Source: Polyangium fumosum | GTDB lineage: Bacteria > Myxococcota_A > Polyangia > Polyangiales > Polyangiaceae | Assembly: GCF_005144585.1 (NCBI RefSeq) | Contig: NZ_SSMQ01000097.1 | Span: 1 to 37,273, forward strand | Length of the DNA: 37,273 nt | Direction of reading: 5' to 3' | Shown here: one piece after another, positions 16,078-24,027 of the stretch | How the letters are laid out: each line of letters begins with the position of its first letter | Position numbering within the stretch: the first letter of the stretch is position 1 | Notes under the pieces: model-generated | Seen by the model: the letters and a program-made list of their open reading frames with translations, nothing else | Databases searched by the model: none | Told to the model about the DNA's origin: nothing | Translations under genes and position numbers: made by a program

Positions 16078-18312
16078 TCAGGGCTCGGAACCGTAATACA
16101 ACGACTCGGGTGAGCGTTCGGGGGCCTCTGTGTCCTCGGCCGGCGGTTTGGGGGTCAGGCGGAGGCGCTGGCGAATCGAGGAGATCCCGGTCTCGCGCTC
16201 CGGGAAGGGGAGACGCCACACGGAGTCCTTCACGCAGGCGCCGAACGAGGTTTCGCCCGGCGGCGAGATGAGCTTCACGTCGCCGACGAAGCCGTCCGCG
16301 CCCACGCGGAACTGGAGGTTGAGGTCGATCGGCTCGCCCGGGCGCTTGTCGAACTCGATGCGGTAGCAGTCCCGGATCTCAGCGTGGAGGACCGCGAGGC
16401 CGACGTCGACGTCTTCGCGTGTGAGGTTGCCCGAGACCCGGGCTTCTTCGGCTTCCTCCAGCGTCACGGTGTCCGACGCTTGCGCGTCGGGCGGCGATAA
16501 CGTCGCGCGCGCGCGTGGCTTCAGAGGCTCGGCGACCGTCACGTCGAACACGGGGACCGACCGCGTCTCGCCGTTTCGCGTCTGCATCGTTCGCTCGACC
16601 GAGAGGATGGATGCGATGACGCCGCGGGCCTCTTCGAGCCGCGTGTCTGGCGACAAACGGATCATCGCGCGGTCACGCGTTCGGTCCTGCGGGTCGTGGT
16701 GCGCGCCGTGGTCCTTCCAGAGGTCCGCCACCACCGCGGCCAGCACCGGATGACGCACGTTTCCCGCCGCAGCTTCGCGGGGCGCGCGGCGCAGCGTGGT
16801 GACGATGTCGCGGATGCGCCACTTCAAGACGAACTCGTCGAGCGAGGCGTCGATGTCGAGGAAGCCAGGCGGAGGCGCGTGGGGCGTGGGGGGCTCGATG
16901 GGCTCGGCAGGCCCGAGGAGCGGCGGCGCGAGCGGAATGGCAGGCACGGCGATACGGGTGCCGAACCGCGGATCGGGCAGCGTGATGCGGAGGGGGGTGC
17001 TGAAGTAGCGGCCTTTGAGGAGAAGGTCGTACGAGCTGTCGTCGAGGCCGTCGAAGCGCACGGGCACGCCGTGCTCCCAGCGCGCCGGGGAGAACTGAAA
17101 GCCGAGTACGATCTGCGCGGGGGTCGTGGGCGGGAGCTCGGTCGGGAAGGGGCTCGCGAGATCCACGACGAGCGTGCCCGGAGGCAAGGACGGGTCCGCG
17201 AGGGAGACGCCGGGGTTCGTGGTGAGGCGGGTCTGGTCGGCGACGAGGGATTCGATGTGGCGGAGCGCGGCGTTCGTGGGGAGCACGAAGAGGGCCGGCG
17301 CGAGCGCGAGGAGGAATGTCACGAGCAAGGTGGGGCGCGCGCGGGAGAGGGCGCCCGTGAGGCCACGCGGCGGCATCGCGACGAGCGTCGTGAGGACGAT
17401 CGGGAGGGCGAAGATCGCGCCAGTGGCAGCGAGCTCGACCGTCGTGCGGCGGAGGTCGCGCGCGGCGCGCCCGAGCGCGGGGAGGGGGGCGCCCGGCGTC
17501 GAGAGGGCGATGACCTCGCCCATCGCAGGCGCGAGCGACGCGAGGAGGACGCCGCCGATGCCGGCGCACGCGGCGGCGAGCAGGCGCGTCGCCGCATACC
17601 CGTCGCCGCGGTTCGTCCGCGACGCGCCGAGCACCACGGCGACGAGACCCATGCCCGCGGGCAGCGCCGCGATCCAGCTCCCGACCGCATCGCGGCCGAG
17701 GTCGTCCTTGCCGAGGAGGCGCGCGACGAGCGCCGCCGCCGGGAGGGAGAGCGTGGCGACGATGAGCGCGGCGAGGGGACGGTTGTCCTTGTTGATCGAC
17801 GCCGTCACGCGTCCCGGCCGGAGCGAGAGCGCGGCGATGCCGAGCGAGATCGACGCGACGAGCAGGCCTGCGCCTTCGAGGGAGGCGCGGGTCGTCAGCG
17901 CGAAGGCGGCGGCGCGGGCGCGGTCGCCGAGGGAGAGATCGGGTGCGCTCGCGAGCGGATCGGGCATCCATGCGATCGAGGCCGCGAGCGTGATGGCCGC
18001 GAGGAAGGCGGGCGGGAGGCAGACGAGGGACGCCGAGGCGCGTCGCTCCGCGACGAAGCGAGCGAGCGCGACGGTCGCGGCGAGCGTGAATCCGAGCGCG
18101 AAGCCCACGGCGAGCGCGCCGCGTGGCTCGGCGAGGTGCAGGCTGAAGAAGGCGACGCGCACGAGCCCCGCTTCGGCTTCGGCGAGCAGGACGAGCGCGA
18201 CGGCGATCGGCACGAGGAGCGTGATCGTCGCGACAGCGAGGTTTTGCCGCGTGCGTCGGGACGCGCGGCGGGCTCGCTCTTCGGGCTTGCCCGAGGCGTC
18301 CTTGTCAGCCAC
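16078..18312 (-). CDS. Polytopic membrane protein with AgmX/PglI-like C-terminal domain
   Basis: 744 residues from the GTG at 18312, chosen because the upstream frame is antisense to the next gene and because TACGCT sits 7 nt before it. A short basic N-terminus (ASGKPEERARRASRRTRQ) is followed by roughly eight to ten hydrophobic segments up to about residue 370. A long non-membrane part follows, with Pro-rich linkers and a segment (about 520-620) that includes HGAHHDPQDRTRDR. The C-terminus (EIRDCYRIEFDKRP, then DLNLQFRVGADGFVGDVKL, then FGACVKDSVWRLPFPE) matches the AgmX/PglI C-terminal domain common in myxobacteria, with its two conserved cysteines and 'FP' end. That domain is TonB-C-like and found in gliding/export envelope proteins. 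Function otherwise unknown. It is divergent from the DUF2330 gene. Confidence 0.75.
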   Translation of the reverse strand: MADKDASGKPEERARRASRRTRQNLAVATITLLVPIAVALVLLAEAEAGLVRVAFFSLHLAEPRGALAVGFALGFTLAATVALARFVAERRASASLVCLPPAFLAAITLAASIAWMPDPLASAPDLSLGDRARAAAFALTTRASLEGAGLLVASISLGIAALSLRPGRVTASINKDNRPLAALIVATLSLPAAALVARLLGKDDLGRDAVGSWIAALPAGMGLVAVVLGASRTNRGDGYAATRLLAAACAGIGGVLLASLAPAMGEVIALSTPGAPLPALGRAARDLRRTTVELAATGAIFALPIVLTTLVAMPPRGLTGALSRARPTLLVTFLLALAPALFVLPTNAALRHIESLVADQTRLTTNPGVSLADPSLPPGTLVVDLASPFPTELPPTTPAQIVLGFQFSPARWEHGVPVRFDGLDDSSYDLLLKGRYFSTPLRITLPDPRFGTRIAVPAIPLAPPLLGPAEPIEPPTPHAPPPGFLDIDASLDEFVLKWRIRDIVTTLRRAPREAAAGNVRHPVLAAVVADLWKDHGAHHDPQDRTRDRAMIRLSPDTRLEEARGVIASILSVERTMQTRNGETRSVPVFDVTVAEPLKPRARATLSPPDAQASDTVTLEEAEEARVSGNLTREDVDVGLAVLHAEIRDCYRIEFDKRPGEPIDLNLQFRVGADGFVGDVKLISPPGETSFGACVKDSVWRLPFPERETGISSIRQRLRLTPKPPAEDTEAPERSPESLYYGSEP

Positions 18313-18319
18313 GCCGCGC

Positions 18320-18325
18320 AGCGTA
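18320..18325 (-). promoter_or_regulatory. -10-like hexamer TACGCT (minus strand), predicted leaderless GTG start
   Basis: Read on the minus strand, TACGCT ends 7 nt before the GTG at 18312. No ribosome binding site is seen. The -35 region is GC-rich and unconvincing. Confidence 0.45.
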
Positions 18326-18359
18326 TCCGGACCGCGCCCCGCGCCGCGAGGGAAAAACC

Positions 18360-18389
18360 GTGACAACGCGTCGCGGCCGTCGATACCCT
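18360..18389 (+). promoter_or_regulatory. Promoter GTGACA-18-TACCCT, predicted leaderless
   Basis: GTGACA (18360-18365), one mismatch from the -35 consensus, is followed after 18 nt by TACCCT (18384-18389), which ends 7 nt before the ATG at 18397. This is the clearest leaderless arrangement in the window. It lies within the 84-nt gap shared with the divergent gene at 18312. Confidence 0.6.
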
Positions 18390-18396
18390 GCACGGC

Positions 18397-19902
18397 ATGC
18401 GCGCCGCGGGCGTCTTCGCGTGGGCCCTCTTGACGGCTGCGGCCGCGTCGGCCGAAGCATTCCCGGCCTACTTGCTGGGCAAGAGGGAGTCGAAGATCTC
18501 GAGCAGCGCGACGACCGTGGTGATCGCGCGGCGCGGGACGCGCACCGTCGTCTCGATGCAGATCCAAATGGACTACATCGACTTGGCCGAGCCCTCCGCT
18601 GTCGACGACGAGTTCGCGCCCAGGACCTTCGAGGTCGAGATGATCGTGCCCGTGCCGGCCACGCTCGACCACGACGCGGTGCGGAGGCTCCCGAGCGACA
18701 TCTTCGAGCGGCTCGACGTGATCAGCGCGCCGCGGCTCGTCGAATCCTGGCAGCAGGATCCCTGCACCTACGCGGATATCGCCTCGATCGCGGCACGCGA
18801 CAAGGAGGGCGGCCCGAGCGCGCTGCCGGACGAGGGCGCTCTACGTGCCCGCGCCCCGGAAACGTCCCGCGTCCAGATCGACGCGCCCTTCGGGGCCTAC
18901 GTCACGGTCGTCGAAGCATCCGACCTGGAGCGTTGGATCGACGGATATAGGCGTCCCCGTCGCATCCCGGAGAACGTCGCGACCGTGCTGCGCTCGTACA
19001 AGGAGGCCGGGTGGAAATTCCTCGTGTCGGATCTCCGCTTCTCGAAGGACGAGATGCGGAACGGCCGCGTCGTGCCCCCGCCCCTTCGATTCGAATACGA
19101 CGCAGAGGCGGTCCGGCTGCCTTTGCGCCTCGGGCTCTCGAGCGCGGCGGGCACGCACGACCTCGTGGTGCACGTGTTCGCGGAGGACAGGTACGAGGCC
19201 GCGAATTTCCCGAACCTCACGATTCCCACGAACGTGGAGGTCGACGTGGCGGCCCGCGCGCACTTCGGTGAGCTCTACGCGTCGCTCTTCGACGCGACGC
19301 TCGACAAGAATCAAGGCGCGTTCGTGACCGAATACGCGTGGGACACGGAGTCGTGTGACCCGTGCCCTGGGCCCTTGCTTTCGCCCGAGGCGATGCGATT
19401 GCTGGGCGCGCCGTCGGGGATGGTCGTGCATACGCGGCTTCACGCGCGTTATCGCAAAGAGGCGCTCGGAGAGGACCCCGTGTTGCGGGTCGCGCCGCCG
19501 GTCCAGGGCGGGCGCGGCGGCGACGGGCAGGCGGCGGTGCCCGCGGAGGTGAGCACGTTTCAGGGGCGTTACGTTCTTCGCAACCGCTGGCAGGGCCCGG
19601 TGACGTGCCCGAACCCCGATTTCGACATCTGGGGCGGGCCGCCGCGCGCGGACCTCACGAGCGTGCGACCCGCCGCGCCATCGTCCGAGGTGGCGCGGGG
19701 AAAGGTCTATCTTTCAGCGATGGTGCGCGATTCCGTGCCCGCTGCCGGGATCGAATCGAAGCTTCGTCCGGACGGGGCCTCGGCGGGAAGGCGATTCTTG
19801 CTCGGCTTCGGCCTCGGCGCGGGCGCGGGGCTCTGCGGCACGATCGGCGTGGTATTGGCGGTAACCGGAAGAAAACGCGGTTCGCGCAGGAATTCGCCAT
19901 AA
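18397..19902 (+). CDS. DUF2330 domain-containing secreted/membrane protein
   Basis: 501 residues. A signal peptide (to about residue 20, cleavage near ASAEAF) is followed by the DUF2330 pattern: 'VVIARRGTRTVVSMQIQMDY', FEVEMIVPVPATL, and SAPRLVESWQQDPC, in the order typical of this myxobacteria-rich family. The domain covers about residues 20-350, with further conserved-looking stretches (YAWDTESCDPCPG, RYVLRNRWQGP). Near the C-terminus a hydrophobic segment (about 468-490) precedes a basic tail (TGRKRGSRRNSP), so the protein is probably tethered to the inner membrane with the bulk in the periplasm. The biochemical role of DUF2330 is not known. The start follows the leaderless promoter at 18360. 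Confidence 0.85.
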   Translation: MRAAGVFAWALLTAAAASAEAFPAYLLGKRESKISSSATTVVIARRGTRTVVSMQIQMDYIDLAEPSAVDDEFAPRTFEVEMIVPVPATLDHDAVRRLPSDIFERLDVISAPRLVESWQQDPCTYADIASIAARDKEGGPSALPDEGALRARAPETSRVQIDAPFGAYVTVVEASDLERWIDGYRRPRRIPENVATVLRSYKEAGWKFLVSDLRFSKDEMRNGRVVPPPLRFEYDAEAVRLPLRLGLSSAAGTHDLVVHVFAEDRYEAANFPNLTIPTNVEVDVAARAHFGELYASLFDATLDKNQGAFVTEYAWDTESCDPCPGPLLSPEAMRLLGAPSGMVVHTRLHARYRKEALGEDPVLRVAPPVQGGRGGDGQAAVPAEVSTFQGRYVLRNRWQGPVTCPNPDFDIWGGPPRADLTSVRPAAPSSEVARGKVYLSAMVRDSVPAAGIESKLRPDGASAGRRFLLGFGLGAGAGLCGTIGVVLAVTGRKRGSRRNSP

Positions 19903-19922
19903 CACGAGCGCTCGATCCTCGC

Positions 19923-19950
19923 TTGACATCCCCTTCGCGGGTCGCATCAT
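19923..19950 (+). promoter_or_regulatory. Promoter TTGACA-16-CATCAT with a long leader
   Basis: A perfect -35 (TTGACA, 19923-19928) is followed after 16 nt by CATCAT (19945-19950). Transcription would start near 19957, giving a leader of about 70 nt with a GGGAGA ribosome binding site before the ATG at 20027. This contrasts with the leaderless genes nearby. Confidence 0.5.
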
Positions 19951-20026
19951 GAGCGATCCTCCGTGAATGCGGCGCGAAGGTGTATTCGCGGGTCCGGGAC
20001 GGCTTCGACAGAACGGGAGATTCACG

Positions 20027-22585
20027 ATGAGACGATACCTTGGTTATTCGATTCTCGGTTCGCTCGCTTGCCTCCTCGCGCTGAACGCGGGGTGCGAAGG
20101 CGAGGATCTCAACACGGGCGGCACCGGCGGATCGGGGCTCACCACGAATACGGGCAGCGCCGGCGCGGGCGCCGGGACGGGCGGCGCGGGCGGGATCGTG
20201 CAGGAGAGCTTCATCCGGATCCATTATCGGCTGCAGGACGGCGGCGACCCGAAGTCGTGGGGCGTGCATTTCTGGGGCGCGGGATCGACGTCGCCGGCGT
20301 GGGGAACGCCGCAGGTGTTCGACGGGACGGACGAGTTCGGCGTATACACCGACGTGCGGGTGACCGTGACCGGCGACGCGGACGACGCGTGGCTCGGGCT
20401 CATCCCGGTGCAATGCTCGAACGGTGATTGCAAGAAGGACGTCGAGACGGGGGTTCGTTTCGTCGATCTCACGAAAAACGCCCAGGATGCGAACGTCGCC
20501 GAGTGCTGGATCACGCAGGGCCAGGCCGTCTCGACGACGCCGCCGGCGGCGGCGGGGCCTGCGTACGAGATCTCGCGGCCGAAGGATTTCATCGACCTCG
20601 GCAATGGCAGCGTGCGGATGATGTTCCGGGTGGCGAAGGGCTCGACGGGCACGGTCGAGTACGGCGCGGCTGCGGGCACGCTCGACAAGAAGGCGACGTG
20701 GACATCCGCGGACGACATCAACAAGAATGGCCTCGTGATCACGGGTCTGACGCCCGGGGAGGCGATGTATTACCGGATCTCGACGAAGCTCGACGTCGAT
20801 GGGCAGACGCTCGAAGACACGTCGGACGTGCTCGATCTGAAGCCGATCTCGTATACGTCGATCACGGACGCGGCCGACTGGGCGTCGTGGGGCAGCAAGG
20901 GGATCATGTACCAGCTCATCGTGCGCACGTTCGCGGACGGCGGCGCGACGAAGGCGGTCGGCGATTCCAAGACGGAGAGCGGCATCGATACGACGAAGAT
21001 GGACGGCGTGGGTGATCTCGTCGGCCTGCGGAAGGCCCTGCCGTACCTGAAGGAGCTCGGCGCCGACGCCATCTGGATGACGCCGGTCTTCAAGGCGAAG
21101 AGCTACCACGGCTACGACACGACGGATTTCTACGACATCGATCCGTCGGTCGGCACGAGGAAGGATTTCACCGATCTGACGGAGGCGGCGCACGCCGCGG
21201 GGATCAAGATCATCCTCGATCTCGTGCAGAACCACGTGGCCGACGTGAACCCCTGGTTCGTCGCGGGCGCGGATCCGAAGCACGCCGATTACGACAAGTA
21301 CCACGACTGGTTCGTCTGGTCCGATCAATACTCGAACATGCTGGCGGACGGGCACCCGTGGGACGGCTCGGCCGTGATGTGGGCGTGCAAGAACTACCAG
21401 TGCTACCACCAGATCTTCGGCGGCCCGATGCCGGAGCTCAACTACCGGAACCCCGCGGTGCGCGCCGAGATGAAGAAGATCTCGCAGCACTGGATCGATC
21501 TCGGGGCGGACGGGTATCGCCTCGACGCGTCGAAGCACATCGATCAATTCGACGACAACGCGAAGATCTCGCTCGACAAGCACGGCACGCACGTGTGGTG
21601 GAAGGAGTTCAACCATTTCGTCAAGAAGGAGGTCGTGCGGCCCGCGGGTTCGGCCGCGGTGCTCCTGACGGGCGAGAATCGCTGGGACGATCCGGCCCAG
21701 TACGGCGAGATGATGCCGTACGGGGGCGACATGGACTCGCAGTTCGACTTCCCGTTCCGCAGCATCGTCGGCAACTTCGTGAACGGGCAGGCGGGCGAGG
21801 CGATCGATTTCGTGGGGTACGTGAACAAGGTCCAGGCCGACCTCGCGGCCGGAGGCAATGGCGGCAGCCCGCACCATTACCTCGAGCGGTTCCTGTCGAA
21901 CCACGACCTCGAGCGGCCGGCGACCCAATTCGAAGGCGCGGGCGCGGCGCTCGACGCGAAGCTGAAGCAGGCCGCGACGATCGTGCTCACCGTGCCGGGC
22001 ATGCCGGTCATCTATTACGGGGAGGAGTTCGGCAAGAAGGGCAAGCGCGACAAGTTCCTCGGGAACGAGGCGTGGGACCGCGACGAGCTCATCCGCGAGC
22101 CGATGAGCTGGTTCGAGACGAACGTGTTCGCCGGCGACAAGACGGCGGCGTGGAACATCGACGCGGCGGCCACGAACGAGGCGAACAAGGACGTGCTGCC
22201 CTTCGCGGGCGTGGGCATCACGGTCGCGCCGAACCCGGAGTACCCGTTCGTGAAGTTCATGGCGGAGCAGGAGCCGGCCTCGTGGGCCGCGCAAGAAACC
22301 GACGCGTCGAGCCTCTTGCATCACTACCGGAAGCTCGTCGCGATCCGGAAGGCGCACGCGGTGTTCACGGACCTCGCCGCGACGATCACGCTCGTGAAGA
22401 ACACGGCCGACGTCTACGAATACAAGCTCCAGAGCGGCGCGGAGACGATCTCGGTCGTCCTGAACCGCACGTCGACGCCGCAGCCGATCCCCTGGGGCGC
22501 CGCGGCGACGGAGCTCCTCACCGGAATGACGGGCATGTCGTTCGATGTGCCCGCGTACGGGGCGATCATCGTGCAGAACAACTAA
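20027..22585 (+). CDS. Secreted GH13 alpha-amylase/pullulanase-like lipoprotein
   Basis: 852 residues from the ATG at 20027, preceded by GGGAGA at a good distance. A longer frame to 19967 lacks both signal peptide and binding site. The signal peptide ends in LNAGCEGED, a lipobox-like site, then a Gly/Thr/Ala linker. Residues about 62-175 look like a pullulanase-type starch-binding PUD/CBM41 domain (IRIHYRLQDGG, DPKSWGVHFWG, CWITQGQ). A fibronectin-III-like unit follows (about 180-285). The GH13 barrel begins at GIMYQLIVRTFADG and contains DLVQNHV, the nucleophile Asp500 in DGYRLDASKH, the acid/base Glu550 in TGENRW, and Asp627 in SNHD. All three catalytic residues are present, so it should cleave alpha-glucans outside the cell. 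The C-terminal beta domain is present. A hairpin follows at 22606. Confidence 0.9.
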   Translation: MRRYLGYSILGSLACLLALNAGCEGEDLNTGGTGGSGLTTNTGSAGAGAGTGGAGGIVQESFIRIHYRLQDGGDPKSWGVHFWGAGSTSPAWGTPQVFDGTDEFGVYTDVRVTVTGDADDAWLGLIPVQCSNGDCKKDVETGVRFVDLTKNAQDANVAECWITQGQAVSTTPPAAAGPAYEISRPKDFIDLGNGSVRMMFRVAKGSTGTVEYGAAAGTLDKKATWTSADDINKNGLVITGLTPGEAMYYRISTKLDVDGQTLEDTSDVLDLKPISYTSITDAADWASWGSKGIMYQLIVRTFADGGATKAVGDSKTESGIDTTKMDGVGDLVGLRKALPYLKELGADAIWMTPVFKAKSYHGYDTTDFYDIDPSVGTRKDFTDLTEAAHAAGIKIILDLVQNHVADVNPWFVAGADPKHADYDKYHDWFVWSDQYSNMLADGHPWDGSAVMWACKNYQCYHQIFGGPMPELNYRNPAVRAEMKKISQHWIDLGADGYRLDASKHIDQFDDNAKISLDKHGTHVWWKEFNHFVKKEVVRPAGSAAVLLTGENRWDDPAQYGEMMPYGGDMDSQFDFPFRSIVGNFVNGQAGEAIDFVGYVNKVQADLAAGGNGGSPHHYLERFLSNHDLERPATQFEGAGAALDAKLKQAATIVLTVPGMPVIYYGEEFGKKGKRDKFLGNEAWDRDELIREPMSWFETNVFAGDKTAAWNIDAAATNEANKDVLPFAGVGITVAPNPEYPFVKFMAEQEPASWAAQETDASSLLHHYRKLVAIRKAHAVFTDLAATITLVKNTADVYEYKLQSGAETISVVLNRTSTPQPIPWGAAATELLTGMTGMSFDVPAYGAIIVQNN

Positions 22586-22605
22586 AAATGTACGGATGAG
22601 AAAAA

Positions 22606-22645
22606 CACGGGCTGCGCCCTCCGAAGGCGAGGGCGCGGCTTCGTG
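22606..22645 (+). terminator. Hairpin terminator after the amylase gene
   Basis: The core stem GCGCCCTC (22614-22621) pairs with GAGGGCGC (22629-22636) around a 7-nt loop. An outer CACG/CGTG pair extends it with small bulges. It lies 21 nt after the stop. There is no downstream T-run. Confidence 0.6.
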
Positions 22646-22671
22646 TCGCCCGGCGGCCCCGTGCGCGGGGC

Positions 22672-22701
22672 TCGACGCCGAGCCGCGCATCGTGGTAGCG
22701 T
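22672..22701 (+). promoter_or_regulatory. Promoter TCGACG-18-TAGCGT, short leader
   Basis: TCGACG (22672-22677) and TAGCGT (22696-22701) are 18 nt apart. The -10 ends 12 nt before the TTG start at 22714, so the leader would be about 5 nt. Confidence 0.4.
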
Positions 22702-22713
22702 CTCTTCGGTCGT

Positions 22714-23445
22714 TTGAAACCGTTCACCCTCATGGTCCTGGTGGTGTTCGGGCTCGTGGCGGCGGCGGTCGCTGCGAGGCTGCTGGGGCTCGCGATGCGT
22801 ACGCGCAAAGCCCCGGAGTTCCTGCTCGGTCTTTCGATGTTGCTTCCGCTCGTAGGGTATTCGATTCAGGTCACGAGCGCTGTGACGCGAGGCGGCGCGC
22901 CCGCGCCGCTCGCCGTGGAGATCGGCGGGCTCGTCGTCGACATCGGATTCCTCACGGTGGCGGGCTTCGTGTGGCTCGTCTTTCGGCGCGAGGAGACCTG
23001 GGCCCAGGTGTTCGCGTTCCTGCTCGGGGCCTTTGGCCTCGCCATGCCCGTCGTGAACCACCTCGTTCCCTGGTCCAATGGATTGCCTTCGGCCCTCTGG
23101 CCCCGCGCGGTGCTGCGGACGCTTTGTTATGGCTGGGCCGCGGTGGAGGCGCTCCGGTATGCGACGCTCATGCGAAAGCGCGTGCGTTTCGGGCTCGCCG
23201 AGCCGCTCGTGGCCGATCGGTTCGGCCTCTGGGGGTTCGGTTATCTTTGCGCCGCGCTCATGCTCGACGGCCTGACCGCGGGCGGCGCGCTCCACGTGCT
23301 GCAATCGCGCTTCGCCGACGTGTTCCTGGTGGGCGGCGCGGCGTTCGGGGTGCCGGCCATGCTTGCCTTCGGATTGAGCTTTTTCCCGCCGGTCGCGTAC
23401 GTGCGATACGTCGAGCGACGGCTCGGCGCGGAGGTCGCATCATGA
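22714..23445 (+). CDS. Integral membrane protein, about seven transmembrane segments
   Basis: 243 residues with a TTG start at 22714 (MKPFTLMVLVVFG). No better start is in frame, since the next ATGs would cut into the first membrane helix. Roughly seven hydrophobic segments fill the chain, separated by short basic loops (RTRKAPE, FRREE, RKRVRFG), ending with RYVERRLGAEVAS in the cytoplasm. I do not recognise the family; by size and layout it resembles small sensor or 7TM-type proteins but carries no diagnostic motif. Its stop overlaps the start of the next gene (ATGA), so the two are translationally coupled and probably work together. Confidence 0.75.
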   Translation: MKPFTLMVLVVFGLVAAAVAARLLGLAMRTRKAPEFLLGLSMLLPLVGYSIQVTSAVTRGGAPAPLAVEIGGLVVDIGFLTVAGFVWLVFRREETWAQVFAFLLGAFGLAMPVVNHLVPWSNGLPSALWPRAVLRTLCYGWAAVEALRYATLMRKRVRFGLAEPLVADRFGLWGFGYLCAALMLDGLTAGGALHVLQSRFADVFLVGGAAFGVPAMLAFGLSFFPPVAYVRYVERRLGAEVAS

Positions 23446-23849
23446 GCGAGGGTTCGCGTGTATTTGAGCGCGTCGCGGAGGAGCTCGAGCGGCTCTCGAA
23501 GCTGACCCGGCTGGAGGCGCGGGGGACGTTGCGGATCGCCCTCCGGGAGGCGGGGTTTTTGCCGAAGAACGTGACGCCTCGATCGATGACCGTGGTCCTC
23601 GAAAGGACGCTGCCGCCATTGCTGCTCAAGCGCGGCGTGCGGGAGGCGGCGATGATTTGTTACCAGATGTGCATCCTCGTGCGCGAGACGATGGGGATGG
23701 AGTCGGCCGAGGTGGAGACGCCGGAGCGGGTGTTTGCTCGGATCGGGCGCGCCACGATGCCGCCGTCCTCGCCGGCAGCGGACGGGGGGCGCACCCCGAC
23801 AGGGCGCCTCTCCGTGGTGCCGGGGCCCATCAAGAAGCTCGGGTCGTGA
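23442..23849 (+). CDS. Small soluble hypothetical protein coupled to the membrane protein
   Basis: 135 residues starting at the ATG of an ATGA overlap with the upstream membrane protein. The first 90 residues are helical and charged (VFERVAEELERLSKLTRLEARGTLRIALREAGF, LERTLPPLLLKRGV, CYQMCILVRETMG). The last 45 are a Pro/Gly/Ser-rich tail. No catalytic motif is seen. The coupling suggests a cytoplasmic partner of the membrane protein, but this is inference from gene order. A T-tailed terminator follows 18 nt downstream. Confidence 0.75.
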   Translation: MSEGSRVFERVAEELERLSKLTRLEARGTLRIALREAGFLPKNVTPRSMTVVLERTLPPLLLKRGVREAAMICYQMCILVRETMGMESAEVETPERVFARIGRATMPPSSPAADGGRTPTGRLSVVPGPIKKLGS

Positions 23850-23867
23850 GCGTCATCGCGTCGGCAA

Positions 23868-23888
23868 TGCCCTGCAGGGGCACTTTTT
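23868..23888 (+). terminator. Rho-independent terminator with T-tract
   Basis: TGCCC (23868-23872) pairs with GGGCA (23878-23882) over a 5-nt loop, followed one base later by TTTTT. It ends the 22714-23849 unit and is the only classic T-tailed terminator noticed in the window. Confidence 0.65.
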
Positions 23889-24027
23889 AGACCGACCCTC
23901 TCGCTGAAGAGATCTTTCCCCCGCCGCGCGGACCGTCGAACATGGACGGCGTGGCAGGGGGATCATCGAGCGGGGTGTCAGCTCCGAGCTCCCCAGGCCG
24001 TTCGGCCTTCGTCGGCTCCGGAGGACC

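Noticed and set aside
19655-22690. Minus-strand open frame of about 1000 codons opposite the amylase gene
   Set aside because: His/Arg/Val-rich antisense translation. The plus strand has all GH13 catalytic motifs.
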